Source: Lewinellaceae bacterium (GTDB taxonomy: Bacteria > Bacteroidota > Bacteroidia > Chitinophagales > Saprospiraceae). From it: a stretch of DNA of 64,000 nucleotides. Positions 26,222-35,755 of the stretch are shown here, in pieces (the stretch's first letter is position 1; every line of letters begins with the position of its first letter). Under the pieces are notes generated by a model. The model saw nothing but the letters and a program-made list of their open reading frames with translations. It was not told the origin of the DNA and did not search any database. The position numbers were made by a program, and so were the translations under genes. The stretch is taken from contig JACJYR010000002.1 of NCBI GenBank assembly GCA_020636005.1, forward strand, positions 248,001-312,000, read 5' to 3'.

Positions 26222-27088
26222 TTAGCCCAGGTACGATTTCAATGCGTTCCGGTTGTAGGCTTTCCGCAGGCGACGGATGGCCCTTTCCTTTATTTGGCGG
26301 ACCCTTTCACGGGTGAGGCAGTAAAGCTCGCCGATTTCTTCCAGAGTGAGTGCCTTGTGGCCGTTCAGGCCATAGTAGGCAGACAATACTTCGACTTCCC
26401 TGGGCGACAGAATGGACAGGCCCGCCTGTACTTCGTCTTTGAGCGATTGCTCCATCAGTGCGTCGTCGGGGCTGCTGTTGCCCTCGCTGCTCAATAAATC
26501 CAGCATGGTGGAGTCGCTGTCTTCTCCGCCGATGGGCGCATCCACGGAAACGTGGCGGATGCTGCCTTTCATCATGTTGGACACTTCTTTTGGAGAAAGA
26601 TCAAGTATTTCTGCCAGTTCTTCTTCGCTGGGTTCCCTTTCAAATTCCTGTACAAATGAAATGAATGCCTCGTTGATCTTATTGTAGGAGCCTACTTTGT
26701 TGAGCGGCAGCCGGACTATCCGGGAATATTCTACGATGGCCTGCAGAATGGACTGCCTGATCCACCAAACAGCATAGGAAATGAATTTGAAGCCCTTTGT
26801 TTCGTCGAAGCGCTTGGCGGCTTTCATCAGGCCGACGTTGCCCTCGTTGATGAGGTCGCTCAGCGATAATCCCTGGTTTTGGTATTGTTTGGCTACCGAG
26901 ACGACGAACCGGAGGTTCGCCTTGGTCAGCCTGTCTAGGGCTTCCTGGTCGCCAGACCTTATTCGCCTGGCCATTTCTGCCTCTTCTTCTGCTGTGAGCA
27001 TGTCAATCTTGCCAATGTCGTTCAGGTACTTGTCGAGGGCAAGGCTCTCACGGGTAGTAATTTTGTTGGTAATCTTTAATTGGCGCAT
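26222..27088 (-). CDS. rpoD: primary sigma factor RpoD/SigA (Bacteroidota short form)
   Basis: 288 residues, the usual size of the Bacteroidota housekeeping sigma factor, which lacks region 1.1 and the non-conserved region. Region 1.2 is TRESLALDKYLNDIGKIDML. Region 2 contains NLRFVVSVAKQYQNQGLSL and DLINEGNVGLMKAAKRFDE, then FKFISYAVWWIRQSILQAI for -7 element binding. Region 3 follows (KINEAFISFVQEFEREPSEE). Region 4 ends with the helix-turn-helix TLEEIGELYCLTRERVRQIK. It would recruit RNA polymerase to TTTG/TAnnTTTG promoters. Monocistronic, with its own terminator. Confidence 0.95.
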   Translation of the reverse strand: MRQLKITNKITTRESLALDKYLNDIGKIDMLTAEEEAEMARRIRSGDQEALDRLTKANLRFVVSVAKQYQNQGLSLSDLINEGNVGLMKAAKRFDETKGFKFISYAVWWIRQSILQAIVEYSRIVRLPLNKVGSYNKINEAFISFVQEFEREPSEEELAEILDLSPKEVSNMMKGSIRHVSVDAPIGGEDSDSTMLDLLSSEGNSSPDDALMEQSLKDEVQAGLSILSPREVEVLSAYYGLNGHKALTLEEIGELYCLTRERVRQIKERAIRRLRKAYNRNALKSYLG

Positions 27089-27373
27089 ATCTGGATTGTT
27101 AACGGTTCAGGGAATTGTGTAGTTGAAGAGCAGATTGATCGGCCATTGGCGTATTCCTGAAGTTACGCCGATGTTGATTCATACCTTTTTTATTAAAAAT
27201 TACGCCAAACTAATCAAAAAAGTTGCCACAAAAAACATTCAGGTATTGACTTTTTAACAAAAAAGATTATTGAAGGAAAGCCTTTGGTCAACAATGGGGA
27301 AGAACACAAAGTTCAGGAACAAAATCGAATTTTGTTATTGTGATTGCGAGACAAAGCCAAGGGATTGCATTGT

Positions 27374-27955
27374 TTAGTGCATCCGGTCGCCTCTCAGCGA
27401 CAGGCCCTTCAAAATTTCTTCTTCGTGTTCCAAGTAGGCCTTCCAGCGTTCCTTCACCATTTCCTCCCCGAAATAGTGCTTGGCCAAGTCAATGAACATC
27501 CGGTAATGCCCTGCCTCCGACACCATGAATTTATGGTAAAATTCTTTCAGGTCTTCTTCACCAATGTGTAGCGACAGCAAGCGGAACCGCTCGCAGCTCC
27601 GGGCTTCGATGAGCGCACAGACCAACAGTTTTTCCAACAACCTCTCATCCCTGCTCCCGCCTTTTTTTTCAAATTTTAGTAGATCGTTCACGTATTCATC
27701 TTTGCGCTGGCGGCCCAACTGCAGGCCCCGGCGCTCAAGTTCGAGTAATACCATCCTGAAATGCCCCCATTCTTCCGTCACGATGGGAGCCAGCTTCCTG
27801 ACCATTTCTGCTTTTTCCGGGTATTGCTGGATGAGCGAAATGCAGGCAGTTGCTGCCTTCTGTTCACAATAGGCATGGTCCGTCAGGATTTCTTCCAGAT
27901 CCTTTTCTGCCAGATTGACCCATCTGGGGTCGGTGGGTAATTTTAATCCTAACAT
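27374..27955 (-). CDS. miaE: tRNA-(ms2io6A37) hydroxylase MiaE-like
   Basis: 193 residues from ATG 27953-27955 (MLGLKLPTDPRWVNLAEKDL); an ORF start at 27988 adds 11 residues not usual for the family. A non-haem di-iron ferritin-like four-helix protein. The ligand pattern is visible as EQKAATACISL, the ExxH motif EEWGHFR, EARSCERFRLL and the second ExxH motif SEAGHYR. MiaE hydroxylates the isopentenyl chain of the modified adenosine at tRNA position 37, using oxygen. Length and motifs are complete. It would act after MiaA and MiaB, which are not in the window. Confidence 0.9.
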   Translation of the reverse strand: MLGLKLPTDPRWVNLAEKDLEEILTDHAYCEQKAATACISLIQQYPEKAEMVRKLAPIVTEEWGHFRMVLLELERRGLQLGRQRKDEYVNDLLKFEKKGGSRDERLLEKLLVCALIEARSCERFRLLSLHIGEEDLKEFYHKFMVSEAGHYRMFIDLAKHYFGEEMVKERWKAYLEHEEEILKGLSLRGDRMH

Positions 27956-28141
27956 GTCATAGATATTTGGGAGTTTAGAAATTGGCAAATTAGCGCCTGA
28001 TAATCAATGATTTATTTGATTGCTTAACCAATTAATGGGTTTGCCGAAGCAGCGTCGGCCTTAGCCGGCGTCTCCATTTCGCCGGAAAAAGCCGGCTTTG
28101 CGGCCCATATTTTTGTGAAGTACTCGATTTATTTTCTGATT

Positions 28142-28216
28142 GCCGGATAGTTATTTTCATTTCCTTCTTGTAAAAATGAGTTTGTCGGATAAATAAGCTC
28201 TTGCCAGCTATCCGGC
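28142..28216. repeat. 75-bp inverted repeat at a gene end
   Basis: Outer arms GCCGGATAG (28142-28150) and CTATCCGGC (28208-28216). It abuts the stop (28218) of the leftward gene and may act as a 3-prime structure. Two further GC-rich stems based on GCCGGC lie at about 28047-28105. Confidence 0.55.
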
Positions 28217-28217
28217 A

Positions 28218-29315
28218 TCACCTGTCGAGACACCCAAACTGTTGGATAAAAAAATCGAGGTTATAAACGTCGAATTCCTCGGACGCTTTGCTCCAGCGAA
28301 GCTTTATTTTGTCCAATTCCATGTTTCTTAACAACTTTTCTTCTTTTCTGCCGATGGGGTACGAGCACCTGTAAACATGGGCGTTTAACCGGGGCTGCCA
28401 GGTACCGGCGCTTTTTTTTTGATTCAGCAACCGCACCACCGTCGCATCCATTAAAACCAGGTCGAGGATGCTGCCTGCTTCGAACAACCCAAAAATCTTT
28501 GGTGCATTCTTCGAGGCAACGGCAATTTCCAGCGTGAGAAAACGATAGCCCCCCGTTATTGATGTGAGATAGCCACTGCAAGCTATCAAATCATTGTACT
28601 TAAAATGGTCTTCCAGTTCCCGCCCTGTAAAGCTAAAAATGGTGGCCGGCTCTATATCTTTCCGCTGTTGGCCGGTAACAGGGTCGGCGCCTTCAAATGC
28701 AAGGTGGCAGGTGCTTGGCGGAGGGTTTAGGAGCAGGTCCTCCTGATCCGCACTGCCTTGACTAACCTCGCCTTTTTCTACAACAGGACTTTTTTCCTTG
28801 TCTTTTATTTCAGTTTCACTTTTGGCACTGGCCTCCCAGGCTGCTATTTTTTTGTCCCTGGCTTCGCCGGTCAAATAAAGGAGGGTGCCGTAAAACAAAC
28901 GTTTCTCCTTCAATTTCTCTAACTTGTTTTCCAATTGGCGTTCCTTTTCCACGGCATTTTCCAACTGGCCTTTCGCATGCACAATGGTTGCTGCCGAGGT
29001 GACCATCCCGGGGGCCTGGAGGGAATCAAGCACGAGTTTGCAGGCGGCCTGTTCCAGTCTCGTTTTTATCAGTTCCAGCACTGCCCTATCCTCTTCGAGC
29101 CTTATTTTTTCTATCTCTTGGAAATTTTCCCTAAAGGCTGCATCCTCCGGAGAAAAAGTGCCCGACAGTTCATCCAGGCCGGTGGAATCGCCCTCGAAAA
29201 AAAGCCACGAACCGTCCGGGTAAACTATAATCCGCTGCCCCTGCTCATTGAGCACTACTTCCTGGCTGCTGACTGGCAGTACCTGGCAACAGGCCAGCAC
29301 AATGGTCAAGAACAT
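28218..29315 (-). CDS. exported hypothetical protein with coiled coil
   Basis: About 365 residues from ATG 29315; the frame is open to 29447, and the true start is uncertain because the signal-like segment FLTIVLACCQVLPVSSQ has no basic residue before it when starting at 29315. The mature N-terminus EVVLNEQGQRIIVYPDGSWL resembles the short 'bacterial SH3/GSW' start of many Bacteroidota periplasmic proteins. A charged coiled coil (about 75-170) follows, then a globular C-terminal part (YNDLIACSGYLTSITGGYRF ... KLRWSKASEEFDVYNLDFFI). Unknown function. Divergent from cdaA; with the shorter start the two genes share about 140 bp for promoters. Confidence 0.65.
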   Translation of the reverse strand: MFLTIVLACCQVLPVSSQEVVLNEQGQRIIVYPDGSWLFFEGDSTGLDELSGTFSPEDAAFRENFQEIEKIRLEEDRAVLELIKTRLEQAACKLVLDSLQAPGMVTSAATIVHAKGQLENAVEKERQLENKLEKLKEKRLFYGTLLYLTGEARDKKIAAWEASAKSETEIKDKEKSPVVEKGEVSQGSADQEDLLLNPPPSTCHLAFEGADPVTGQQRKDIEPATIFSFTGRELEDHFKYNDLIACSGYLTSITGGYRFLTLEIAVASKNAPKIFGLFEAGSILDLVLMDATVVRLLNQKKSAGTWQPRLNAHVYRCSYPIGRKEEKLLRNMELDKIKLRWSKASEEFDVYNLDFFIQQFGCLDR

Positions 29316-29453
29316 GCAAAGGCTCCGAGGTGAATTTTCCAAACGATTGTTATTTTTCAGAGGCGCAAACTTAAGACAACTTTGACGGAATGAATTTTTA
29401 GCGATATTCACGGCCTCCTTTACGCCAGCAGATAAAGGAATACTCATACCAGC

Positions 29454-30251
29454 ATGATTTTTCTCTTTAAAATCGGTTTCCTCCCCATCAGCCTTTGGGA
29501 TGTGCTCGACATTGTCATCGTGGGCTACCTCATCTATCGGATTTATCTGCTGCTGAAGGGAAGCATCGCTTTCAACATTCTGGTCGGGGTGCTTATATTA
29601 TATGTGGTATGGTGGCTGGTGGGCCTGTTGAAAATGGACATGCTTTCCCTGTTGCTCAACCGGTTCGTCAACGTTGGGTTCATTATTATCATCATTATTT
29701 TCCAGCCGGAAGTCAGGCGGTTTTTTCTGCTGCTGGGCAGTACCACGCTCGGCAGGCGTTCCAATTTTTTCAGCCGGTGGCTGGCCAAAAACGTCAACCA
29801 GAAGGTGGACCATTCTTCGGATATTCTGGAGATAAAATCGGCCATCCTCCGCATGAGCCGGGAGAAAATCGGCGCCCTCATCGTCTTTTCCAAAAACCTT
29901 GATATTGGGAATATCGGCCACTCCGGCACCCTGCTCCACGCCCAGATCAGCCATTCCCTGTTGCTGAGCATTTTCCAAAAAGAAAGCCCTCTCCACGACG
30001 GGGCCGTCGTCATCGGGCAGGGCAAAATACTGACAGCGGGCTGTATCCTCCCCGTTTCGGAAAGCAGTGCCCTACCGGCATCCGCCGGCCTGCGCCACAG
30101 GGCCGGCCTTGGCATTTCCGAGCGTACTACCGCCGCTGCATTTATCGTATCAGAGGAAACAGGGGCCGTCAGTTTTACAGCCAAAGGAAAAATCGAAATG
30201 TCCCTAACCGAGGCCCGGCTGAACGAAGCCCTTTTTGAACAATATGAATAG
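29454..30251 (+). CDS. cdaA: diadenylate cyclase CdaA (DisA_N/DAC domain)
   Basis: 265 residues. Makes c-di-AMP from two ATP. Three N-terminal membrane spans (IVGYLIYRIYLLL, AFNILVGVLILYVVWWLVGL, FVNVGFIIIIIIFQPEVRRF) match the CdaA/YbbP layout. The DAC domain (about 110-250) carries SREKIGALIVFSKN, the catalytic DGA motif in KESPLHDGAVVI and the RHR motif in SAGLRHRAGLG. All key residues are present and the length is standard. Usually a cell wall and osmotic homeostasis signal. No CdaR or GlmM gene lies beside it here. Confidence 0.95.
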   Translation: MIFLFKIGFLPISLWDVLDIVIVGYLIYRIYLLLKGSIAFNILVGVLILYVVWWLVGLLKMDMLSLLLNRFVNVGFIIIIIIFQPEVRRFFLLLGSTTLGRRSNFFSRWLAKNVNQKVDHSSDILEIKSAILRMSREKIGALIVFSKNLDIGNIGHSGTLLHAQISHSLLLSIFQKESPLHDGAVVIGQGKILTAGCILPVSESSALPASAGLRHRAGLGISERTTAAAFIVSEETGAVSFTAKGKIEMSLTEARLNEALFEQYE

Positions 30252-30379
30252 ACAGGGATACGAGACGGATGGGCGAGTCGCCGGCATCATCTCTCGGCTA
30301 TCTCTATATTCTTCAAAAAAACTGTGTCAATTTCCCACAAGTGATTGATTGTGAGCATTTGTTTTTTTAAAAAACACAG

Positions 30380-30411
30380 TTCGCTGAATGGTCTCTTATC
30401 TCCTACATTTG
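30380..30411 (+). promoter_or_regulatory. probable promoter of the M20 peptidase gene
   Basis: TACATTTG (30404-30411) matches TAnnTTTG exactly, with TTCG (one mismatch to TTTG) 20 bp upstream at 30380-30383. The ATG follows 34 bp later. Confidence 0.45.
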
Positions 30412-30445
30412 CCCAACCATTTTTAATAAACCTAACTATCTCATC

Positions 30446-31864
30446 ATGAAAAACACTCAGGAATACATCAAAGAACATAAGCAACGCTTCCTCGACGAAC
30501 TGTTCGACCTGCTGCGCATCCCTTCCATCAGCGCCGACCCCAAATACAAGCCCGACGTGCTGCGCTGCGCCGAGTTCGTGGCCAACAGCCTGAAAGCTGC
30601 CGGCTGCGACAAGGTGGAAATTTGCCCCACCTCCCATAAAAAAGAAGGCAAAACAAAAGAGGGCTATCCTATTATTTACGGTGAAAAAATCATTGACAAA
30701 AAACTGCCCACCGTCCTGGTCTATGGCCACTACGACGTGCAGCCGCCCGATCCGCTCGACTTATGGGATTCACCCCCTTTCGAGCCCGTGGTCAAAAAAA
30801 CGAAGGTGCACCCAAAAGGCGCCATCTTCGCCCGTGGTTCCTGCGACGACAAAGGACAGACCTACATGCACGTAAAAGCCTTCGAGGCGATGGTCAAAAC
30901 AGGCGAGTTGCCCTGCAACGTAAAATTCTGCGTAGAAGGGGAAGAAGAGGTCGGCTCACCTAGTTTCCGCCCTTTTGTAGAAAAAAACAAAAAGAAACTG
31001 GCCTGCGACGTCGTGCTCTGCTCCGACACTTCTATCATCGCCAACGACATCCCCAGCATCACCACCGGCGTGCGTGGCCTCGCCTACCTGGAGGTGAAGG
31101 TGGAAGGCCCCAACCGTGACCTTCATTCCGGCGTGTACGGCGGTGCCGTGGCCAACCCCGCCAACGTACTGGCAAACATGATTTCAAAGTTGATCGACAA
31201 AAACGGCAAGATCACCATTCCCCATTTTTACGACGACGTGCAGGTGGTGGGCAAAAAAGAACGGGAAGCGATGGCCAAAGAGCCGTTCAACCTGGACAAC
31301 TACAAGGCCGATCTCGGCATCGGCGAAGTGCAGGGCGAAAAGGGCTATTCCACCAACGAGCGCACTTCCATCCGCCCCTCGCTCGATGTAAACGGCATCT
31401 GGGGAGGTTACACCGGCGAAGGCTCGAAGACGGTTTTGCCCGCCAAGGCATTTGCCAAAATCTCCATGCGCCTGGTGCCGCACCAGCGCCCGGAAAAAGT
31501 CTATGAACAGTTCGAGGAATATTTTAAATCCCTGGCCCCGCCTTCCGTAAAAGTCACGGTCACCCGTATGCACGGCGGCACGCCTGGCGTAACCCCCGTG
31601 GACACGCCTGAGTATAAAGCGGCGCACATGGCCATGGAAAAGACCTTCGGCAAAGAACCTATCCCAAAACGGGAAGGCGGGTACATTCCTATCGTGGCCC
31701 TCTTCAAGGATGTACTCGAAAGGGACAGCATCCTCATTGGCTTCGGCCTCAACAGCGATGCCATCCACTCGCCGAACGAACATTATGGCCTGTTCAATTT
31801 TTACAAAGGCATCGAGACAATACCCTATTATTACCAGTATTACAAAGAGTTAAAAGGAAAATAG
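30446..31864 (+). CDS. M20-family dipeptidase (CNDP-like metallopeptidase)
   Basis: 472 residues, cytosolic, no signal peptide. A di-zinc exopeptidase of the M20 family. The metal and catalytic motifs are in order: VLVYGHYDVQPPDP (first His and catalytic Asp), ARGSCDDKGQTYMH (bridging Asp), VEGEEEVGSPSF (Glu pair), CSDTSIIANDIPS (Asp), and the late His in NSDAIHSPNEHYGLFN. The dimerisation domain runs about 205-360 and includes GPNRDLHSGVYGGAV. It likely hydrolyses dipeptides or short peptides. Monocistronic, with a promoter and terminator of its own. Confidence 0.92.
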   Translation: MKNTQEYIKEHKQRFLDELFDLLRIPSISADPKYKPDVLRCAEFVANSLKAAGCDKVEICPTSHKKEGKTKEGYPIIYGEKIIDKKLPTVLVYGHYDVQPPDPLDLWDSPPFEPVVKKTKVHPKGAIFARGSCDDKGQTYMHVKAFEAMVKTGELPCNVKFCVEGEEEVGSPSFRPFVEKNKKKLACDVVLCSDTSIIANDIPSITTGVRGLAYLEVKVEGPNRDLHSGVYGGAVANPANVLANMISKLIDKNGKITIPHFYDDVQVVGKKEREAMAKEPFNLDNYKADLGIGEVQGEKGYSTNERTSIRPSLDVNGIWGGYTGEGSKTVLPAKAFAKISMRLVPHQRPEKVYEQFEEYFKSLAPPSVKVTVTRMHGGTPGVTPVDTPEYKAAHMAMEKTFGKEPIPKREGGYIPIVALFKDVLERDSILIGFGLNSDAIHSPNEHYGLFNFYKGIETIPYYYQYYKELKGK

Positions 31865-31876
31865 CCAGGCAAAGCA

Positions 31877-31911
31877 AAAGCCCTCATTCGCTGAAATCGA
31901 ATGGGGGCTTT
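31877..31911 (+). terminator. terminator after the M20 peptidase gene
   Basis: Arms AAAGCCCTCATTCG (31877-31890) and CGAATGGGGGCTTT (31898-31911), paired with G-U tolerance, 7-nt loop, 13 bp past the stop. Confidence 0.7.
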
Positions 31912-31989
31912 AAAATTTAAAGGGAATAGCGGCTTATCTCAACCTCTCTGCCTGGTTCGTGTTTCCTTCATTTGTTTCTTTCTTCTTAT

Positions 31990-32099
31990 TAACGATGAAA
32001 AAATAACTTCACCATCTTGATTTTGAAAACCCAGCAATGGAGGGGTTTTTTAAAAATAATCCTGATGTGAAATCGGGATTATTTGTCCTTCGATCCTTA
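31990..32099 (+). repeat. 110-bp dispersed element, copy B
   Basis: Full-length plus-orientation copy starting TAACGATGAAAAAATAAC and ending CCTTCGATCCTTA. Several substitutions relative to A and E. The hairpin loop is GTGAA, as in copy A read in its own orientation. It lies between the M20 peptidase and ABC exporter genes. Confidence 0.9.
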
Positions 32100-32136
32100 A
32101 AACAACCAAACAAATTCAAACAACTAATCAGACTTC

Positions 32137-33939
32137 ATGGCGACTATCAACGAACAGGCGCAAAACGGCCCCGATTCCAAAAAGCTTTCCGCCGAACGGC
32201 TCCGGGAAGCGCTGAAAATTTTCCGCTTCATCCGGCCCTACCGCTGGTCTTTAATATTCGGGCTGGTCTTGTTGTTCATCTCCAGTTCAGTGTTCATGGT
32301 GTTCCTCAAGCTGCCCGGCGAGATGGTGGACATTGCCCTCGGCAAATCCAAATACCAGATCAGCCTCAACCAATTGGGCATCATCCTCCTGTTGGTGCTG
32401 GTGGCGCAGGGCGTGGTGTCGTATTACCGGGTGCGGCTGTTCGCCGTCGTGAGCGAAAAGGGCATCGCCAGCGTGCGCAAGGCGCTCTACGACAAGCTCA
32501 TTACCCTGCCCATCCTGTTTTTTGAAAAAACGAGGACGGGCGAGCTGGTCAGCCGCATCACCGCCGATGTGGAAAAACTTTACAATGCGTTTTCCATCAC
32601 CCTGGCCGAATTCCTGCGGCAGGTCATCATCCTCATCGTGGGGGTGGTTTTCCTGGCCATTTCTTCTTTGAAACTCTCGCTCATCATGCTGGCCACTTTT
32701 CCGGTCATCGTGATCAGCGCCATGTTTTTCGGGCGCTACATCCGCAAGTTGTCGAAACAGCGACAGGAAGAACTGGCCACCTCCAACGTCATCCTCAACG
32801 AGACCATGCAGACCATCCATGTGGTGAAGGCTTTCACCAATGAAATCTTTGAAAGCCTGCGCTACGGGAAGTCTATTGACAGCACCGTGAAAGTATCACT
32901 GACCTATGCCAGTGGCCGGGCCTTGTTTGCCGCCTTCATCATCACCATCCTCTTCGGGGCGCTGTTTTTCATCATTTGGCTGGGCGCCAAAATGGTAGCG
33001 GACAACGAGATTACCCCCGGCCAATGGATTAATTTTATCATGTACACTGCCGCCATCGGCGGGGCCATCGCCGGCCTGGGCAATTTTTACACGGAACTCC
33101 TGGGCGCCATCGGGGCCACGGAGCGGGTAAGGGAAATCCTGACCGAGGAAAGCGAAGTAGGGACGGATGACAACGCACCTAAAAAAACAGAAAGGCTCTT
33201 TGGTGAAATAGCCTTCGACGAAGTGCGCTTCACCTACCCGACCCGGCCCGACATTGAAATTTTGAAAGGGATCAGCTTCAAGGTGCCTGCCGGGCAAAAG
33301 GTAGCCCTGGTGGGGCCGAGTGGGGCAGGCAAGTCCACCATTGTGCAGTTGATGCTGAAATTTTACGAACTGAAGGACGGAAGCATCCAGGTGGACAGGC
33401 GCAATATTTTTGACATGGACACCACCGCTTACCGCCAAAACGTGGCCATTGTGCCACAGGAAGTGCTGCTGTTCGGCGGCTCTATCCGGGAAAACCTGCT
33501 GTATGGAAAACCCGACGCTACGGAGGCCGAAGTCATCGAAGCGGCCCGGCAGGCCAATGCCTGGGATTTTATTAAAACCTTTCCGGAAGGGCTGGATACA
33601 CTGGTGGGCGAGCGGGGCATCAAGCTCTCCGGCGGCCAGCGGCAGCGCATCGCCATCGCACGGGCCATCCTGAAAAACCCCGCTATCTTGTTGCTCGACG
33701 AAGCCACTTCCTCCCTCGATGCCGAATCCGAAAAAGTGGTACAAGAGGCACTGGACAAGCTCATGGAAGGCCGCACTTCCATCATCATTGCCCACCGGCT
33801 GGCTACCGTCCGCAACGTGGATCGGATTTATGTCATTGACAATGGCCGCATCGTGGAGGCAGGTACGCACGAGGAGCTTTCCCTCATGGAAGACGGCCTC
33901 TACAACAGCCTGGCCAAGTTGCAGTTCGAGCAGGTTTGA
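32137..33939 (+). CDS. MsbA-like ABC exporter (fused permease and ATPase)
   Basis: 600 residues, half-transporter that works as a homodimer. The transmembrane domain (about 25-320) has six spans, including SLIFGLVLLFISSSVFMVFL and LIMLATFPVIVISAMFF. The nucleotide-binding domain has Walker A GPSGAGKST, a Q-loop (AIVPQEVLLFGGSI), the signature LSGGQRQRIAIARA, Walker B ILLLDEATSSLD and the H-loop IIIAHRLAT. All catalytic motifs are intact. The family exports lipids or drugs; MsbA (lipid A flippase) is a reasonable analogue but substrate is not shown. Followed 58 bp later by a small membrane protein gene on the same strand. Confidence 0.9.
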   Translation: MATINEQAQNGPDSKKLSAERLREALKIFRFIRPYRWSLIFGLVLLFISSSVFMVFLKLPGEMVDIALGKSKYQISLNQLGIILLLVLVAQGVVSYYRVRLFAVVSEKGIASVRKALYDKLITLPILFFEKTRTGELVSRITADVEKLYNAFSITLAEFLRQVIILIVGVVFLAISSLKLSLIMLATFPVIVISAMFFGRYIRKLSKQRQEELATSNVILNETMQTIHVVKAFTNEIFESLRYGKSIDSTVKVSLTYASGRALFAAFIITILFGALFFIIWLGAKMVADNEITPGQWINFIMYTAAIGGAIAGLGNFYTELLGAIGATERVREILTEESEVGTDDNAPKKTERLFGEIAFDEVRFTYPTRPDIEILKGISFKVPAGQKVALVGPSGAGKSTIVQLMLKFYELKDGSIQVDRRNIFDMDTTAYRQNVAIVPQEVLLFGGSIRENLLYGKPDATEAEVIEAARQANAWDFIKTFPEGLDTLVGERGIKLSGGQRQRIAIARAILKNPAILLLDEATSSLDAESEKVVQEALDKLMEGRTSIIIAHRLATVRNVDRIYVIDNGRIVEAGTHEELSLMEDGLYNSLAKLQFEQV

Positions 33940-33997
33940 CAAGCAAAGGCGGATGGTGGATGTTAGACTGAATTTCTGACCAAATGCAGCGCCATTA

Positions 33998-34528
33998 ATG
34001 AGCGTAAAATTCAAAATACTTGCATGGGCTTCTGTCTTTGGGCTTATCGGCCTTATCAGCGCCTATGTCCTTGAGTTTCATTGGCTGGCCAACACGTTTG
34101 ATGTTGGAATGTTAGTGGCAGGTTCTATCCTTACAGCACTTATGATTGGTGCTGCGGCAGCGTGGAAATGGCAAAAATGGGGAGACGAACAGGTGGACAG
34201 GATACGCATCTGGGCGGCCTGCCTTCTCCTGCCAGCCCTGTTTTCGCCGCTACTGGGCAGTTGGGCCAACCGGTTGCTTTCCCCCTACCCTGTCAAAAAC
34301 GAATCATTCGAATTTTTTGAGGAAAAACCCTTTGCTGAAAGCAGGTTCGGGTTTATCGAAGGGGAAAAAATAACCCCGGACGGCTATTACATTTTCATTG
34401 TCCATCAAGGGAAAATTCAACGGGTGAAAAGCAAAAACCAACTTTTTCAAGGCAAACAAAGAGGTGATCAAGTGGAATTGCCAGTGAAGAAAGGGCTGTT
34501 CGGCTTTGAAACAGTAATGGTCCATTAA
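33998..34528 (+). CDS. three-span membrane protein, uncharacterised
   Basis: 176 residues. Three hydrophobic spans lie in the first 95 residues (ILAWASVFGLIGLISAYVL, VGMLVAGSILTALMIGAAA, IWAACLLLPALFSPLLG), followed by a soluble tail of about 80 residues (FEEKPFAESRFGFIEGEKIT) ending VKKGLFGFETVMVH. Family not recognised. It may be in one transcript with the ABC exporter (58 bp gap). Confidence 0.6.
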   Translation: MSVKFKILAWASVFGLIGLISAYVLEFHWLANTFDVGMLVAGSILTALMIGAAAAWKWQKWGDEQVDRIRIWAACLLLPALFSPLLGSWANRLLSPYPVKNESFEFFEEKPFAESRFGFIEGEKITPDGYYIFIVHQGKIQRVKSKNQLFQGKQRGDQVELPVKKGLFGFETVMVH

Positions 34529-34596
34529 GCACAGGTGGCTGTGTGTTTTATCGTTTTTAGGGCCGTCAAAACACATAACCACTCAACCACCTTAAG

Positions 34597-34706
34597 TGCT
34601 GGTGGAAAAATAACTTCCCTGTTTTGATTTTGAAACCCCAGTACGGAAAGGTTTTTTGAAAAATAAAGCCGATTGCACAGCAGGATTATTTTTCCTTCGA
34701 TCCTAA
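34597..34706 (+). repeat. 110-bp dispersed element, copy C (degraded)
   Basis: The left end has lost the TAACGATG word (reads GGTGGAAAAATAAC), but the core is conserved: CTTCCCTGTTTTGATTTTG, ACCCCAGTACGGAAAGG, and the end TTTTTCCTTCGATCCTA. The hairpin arms are eroded. It lies in the gap between a rightward and a leftward gene. Confidence 0.75.
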
Positions 34707-34714
34707 ACACACCC

Positions 34715-35350
34715 TCAAACGATCCCCTCATTCACGGCATAGAGCACCAGTTCCGAGGTGGAGCCGATCTGCAACTTTTTCATGATGTTTTTGCGGTGGG
34801 TATAAATGGTGTGGGTGCTCAGGTTGAGCTTCCCGGCGATTTCTTTGGCGATGAGGCCGCTTGCTACCAGGCGCACGATTTCTATTTCCCTTGGGGAAAG
34901 GGGGGTGGCCGAACAAGCCAGGTTCTTGGGAAAGGATTTTTCCAACAGGTAGTTCAGCACGTTGGTACAATAGAACTTCTCGCCCTTGGAGGTGGCCATT
35001 ACGGCGTCCATGATTTCCTTTTCGTCGCACTGCTTGGAGAGGTAGCTGCTCACCCCGCTCTCCAGTACCTGGTAAATCGTTTTCTTGTCGTCGTCGCCAC
35101 TGATGACCAACACATTGGTGCAGGGGGAAAACTTCCTGATTTTCTCGACAGTCTCCGGGGAAAATTTGTCTTCCTGATCGTAGTCGAGTACCACAATGGA
35201 TGGCTGGTATTTTTTCAGTAGATCTACCAATTGCCGTTCGTGGCAGGCCTCCCCGACCACCTCCACCGAAGGCATGGCATCAAGGATGTGGCGGAGGCCT
35301 ACCCGGATGAGGTACTGCGAATCAGCGATGATGGCGGTTACGGTGTTCAT
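34715..35350 (-). CDS. NarL/LuxR-family response regulator
   Basis: 211 residues from ATG 35348-35350 (MNTVTAIIADSQYLIRVGLR); an upstream start at 35410 is less likely. The receiver domain has one acidic-pocket Asp (IIADS), the phospho-acceptor Asp in IVVLDYD, a Ser in VISGDDD and the conserved Lys in SYLSKQ, so it can probably be phosphorylated. The C-terminal LuxR helix-turn-helix is LSPREIEIVRLVASGLIAKE and LNLSTHTIYTHRKNIMKKL. No kinase gene is adjacent; the targets are unknown. It faces left, and the degraded repeat copy C lies just past its stop. Confidence 0.9.
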   Translation of the reverse strand: MNTVTAIIADSQYLIRVGLRHILDAMPSVEVVGEACHERQLVDLLKKYQPSIVVLDYDQEDKFSPETVEKIRKFSPCTNVLVISGDDDKKTIYQVLESGVSSYLSKQCDEKEIMDAVMATSKGEKFYCTNVLNYLLEKSFPKNLACSATPLSPREIEIVRLVASGLIAKEIAGKLNLSTHTIYTHRKNIMKKLQIGSTSELVLYAVNEGIV

Positions 35351-35755
35351 TGTTGCATCTTGCTGGTTTGGTGACGTGGCAAAGATAGCGGGCAGGTATG
35401 GTTTGGACAACTTTATTTAGATTAAATTCAGATTGGGAAAAAGGGCAGCGTTGAAGGCTTGCAGGTAGCCGTATTCAAAATTGATGGTTCTTCATTTCAG
35501 GAAATTTGAGCATGACTGCATTGATTGATCCCAATATAGCATACGGATTCATCTGGTTCCGCCCCAAGCCTCTGTTTTTAGTAATGTCTATTTACTTATT
35601 TTACAAAGTACTTACAGTTTTTTTTATAAGGAATACGATAAAATTGGGCAGCCTCGGCCCATCTTTTGCCATTCTGTCAAAATTCCCGTTCTTTGCCCGA
35701 CCAACAACCAGCCACCATTGATTAACACGCATTTTTTCACCAAACAGATGATGCA
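35351..35755. other. intergenic region between divergent genes
   Basis: 405 bp, AT-rich, must contain promoters for the response regulator (left) and the methyltransferase (right). A 71-codon open frame here has no gene-like features. Nothing else recognised. Confidence 0.35.

Noticed and set aside
35506..35721. 71-codon open frame before the methyltransferase gene with a hydrophobic stretch
   Set aside because: AT-rich DNA produces hydrophobic codons; the ends are not gene-like and there is no promoter or terminator specific to it.
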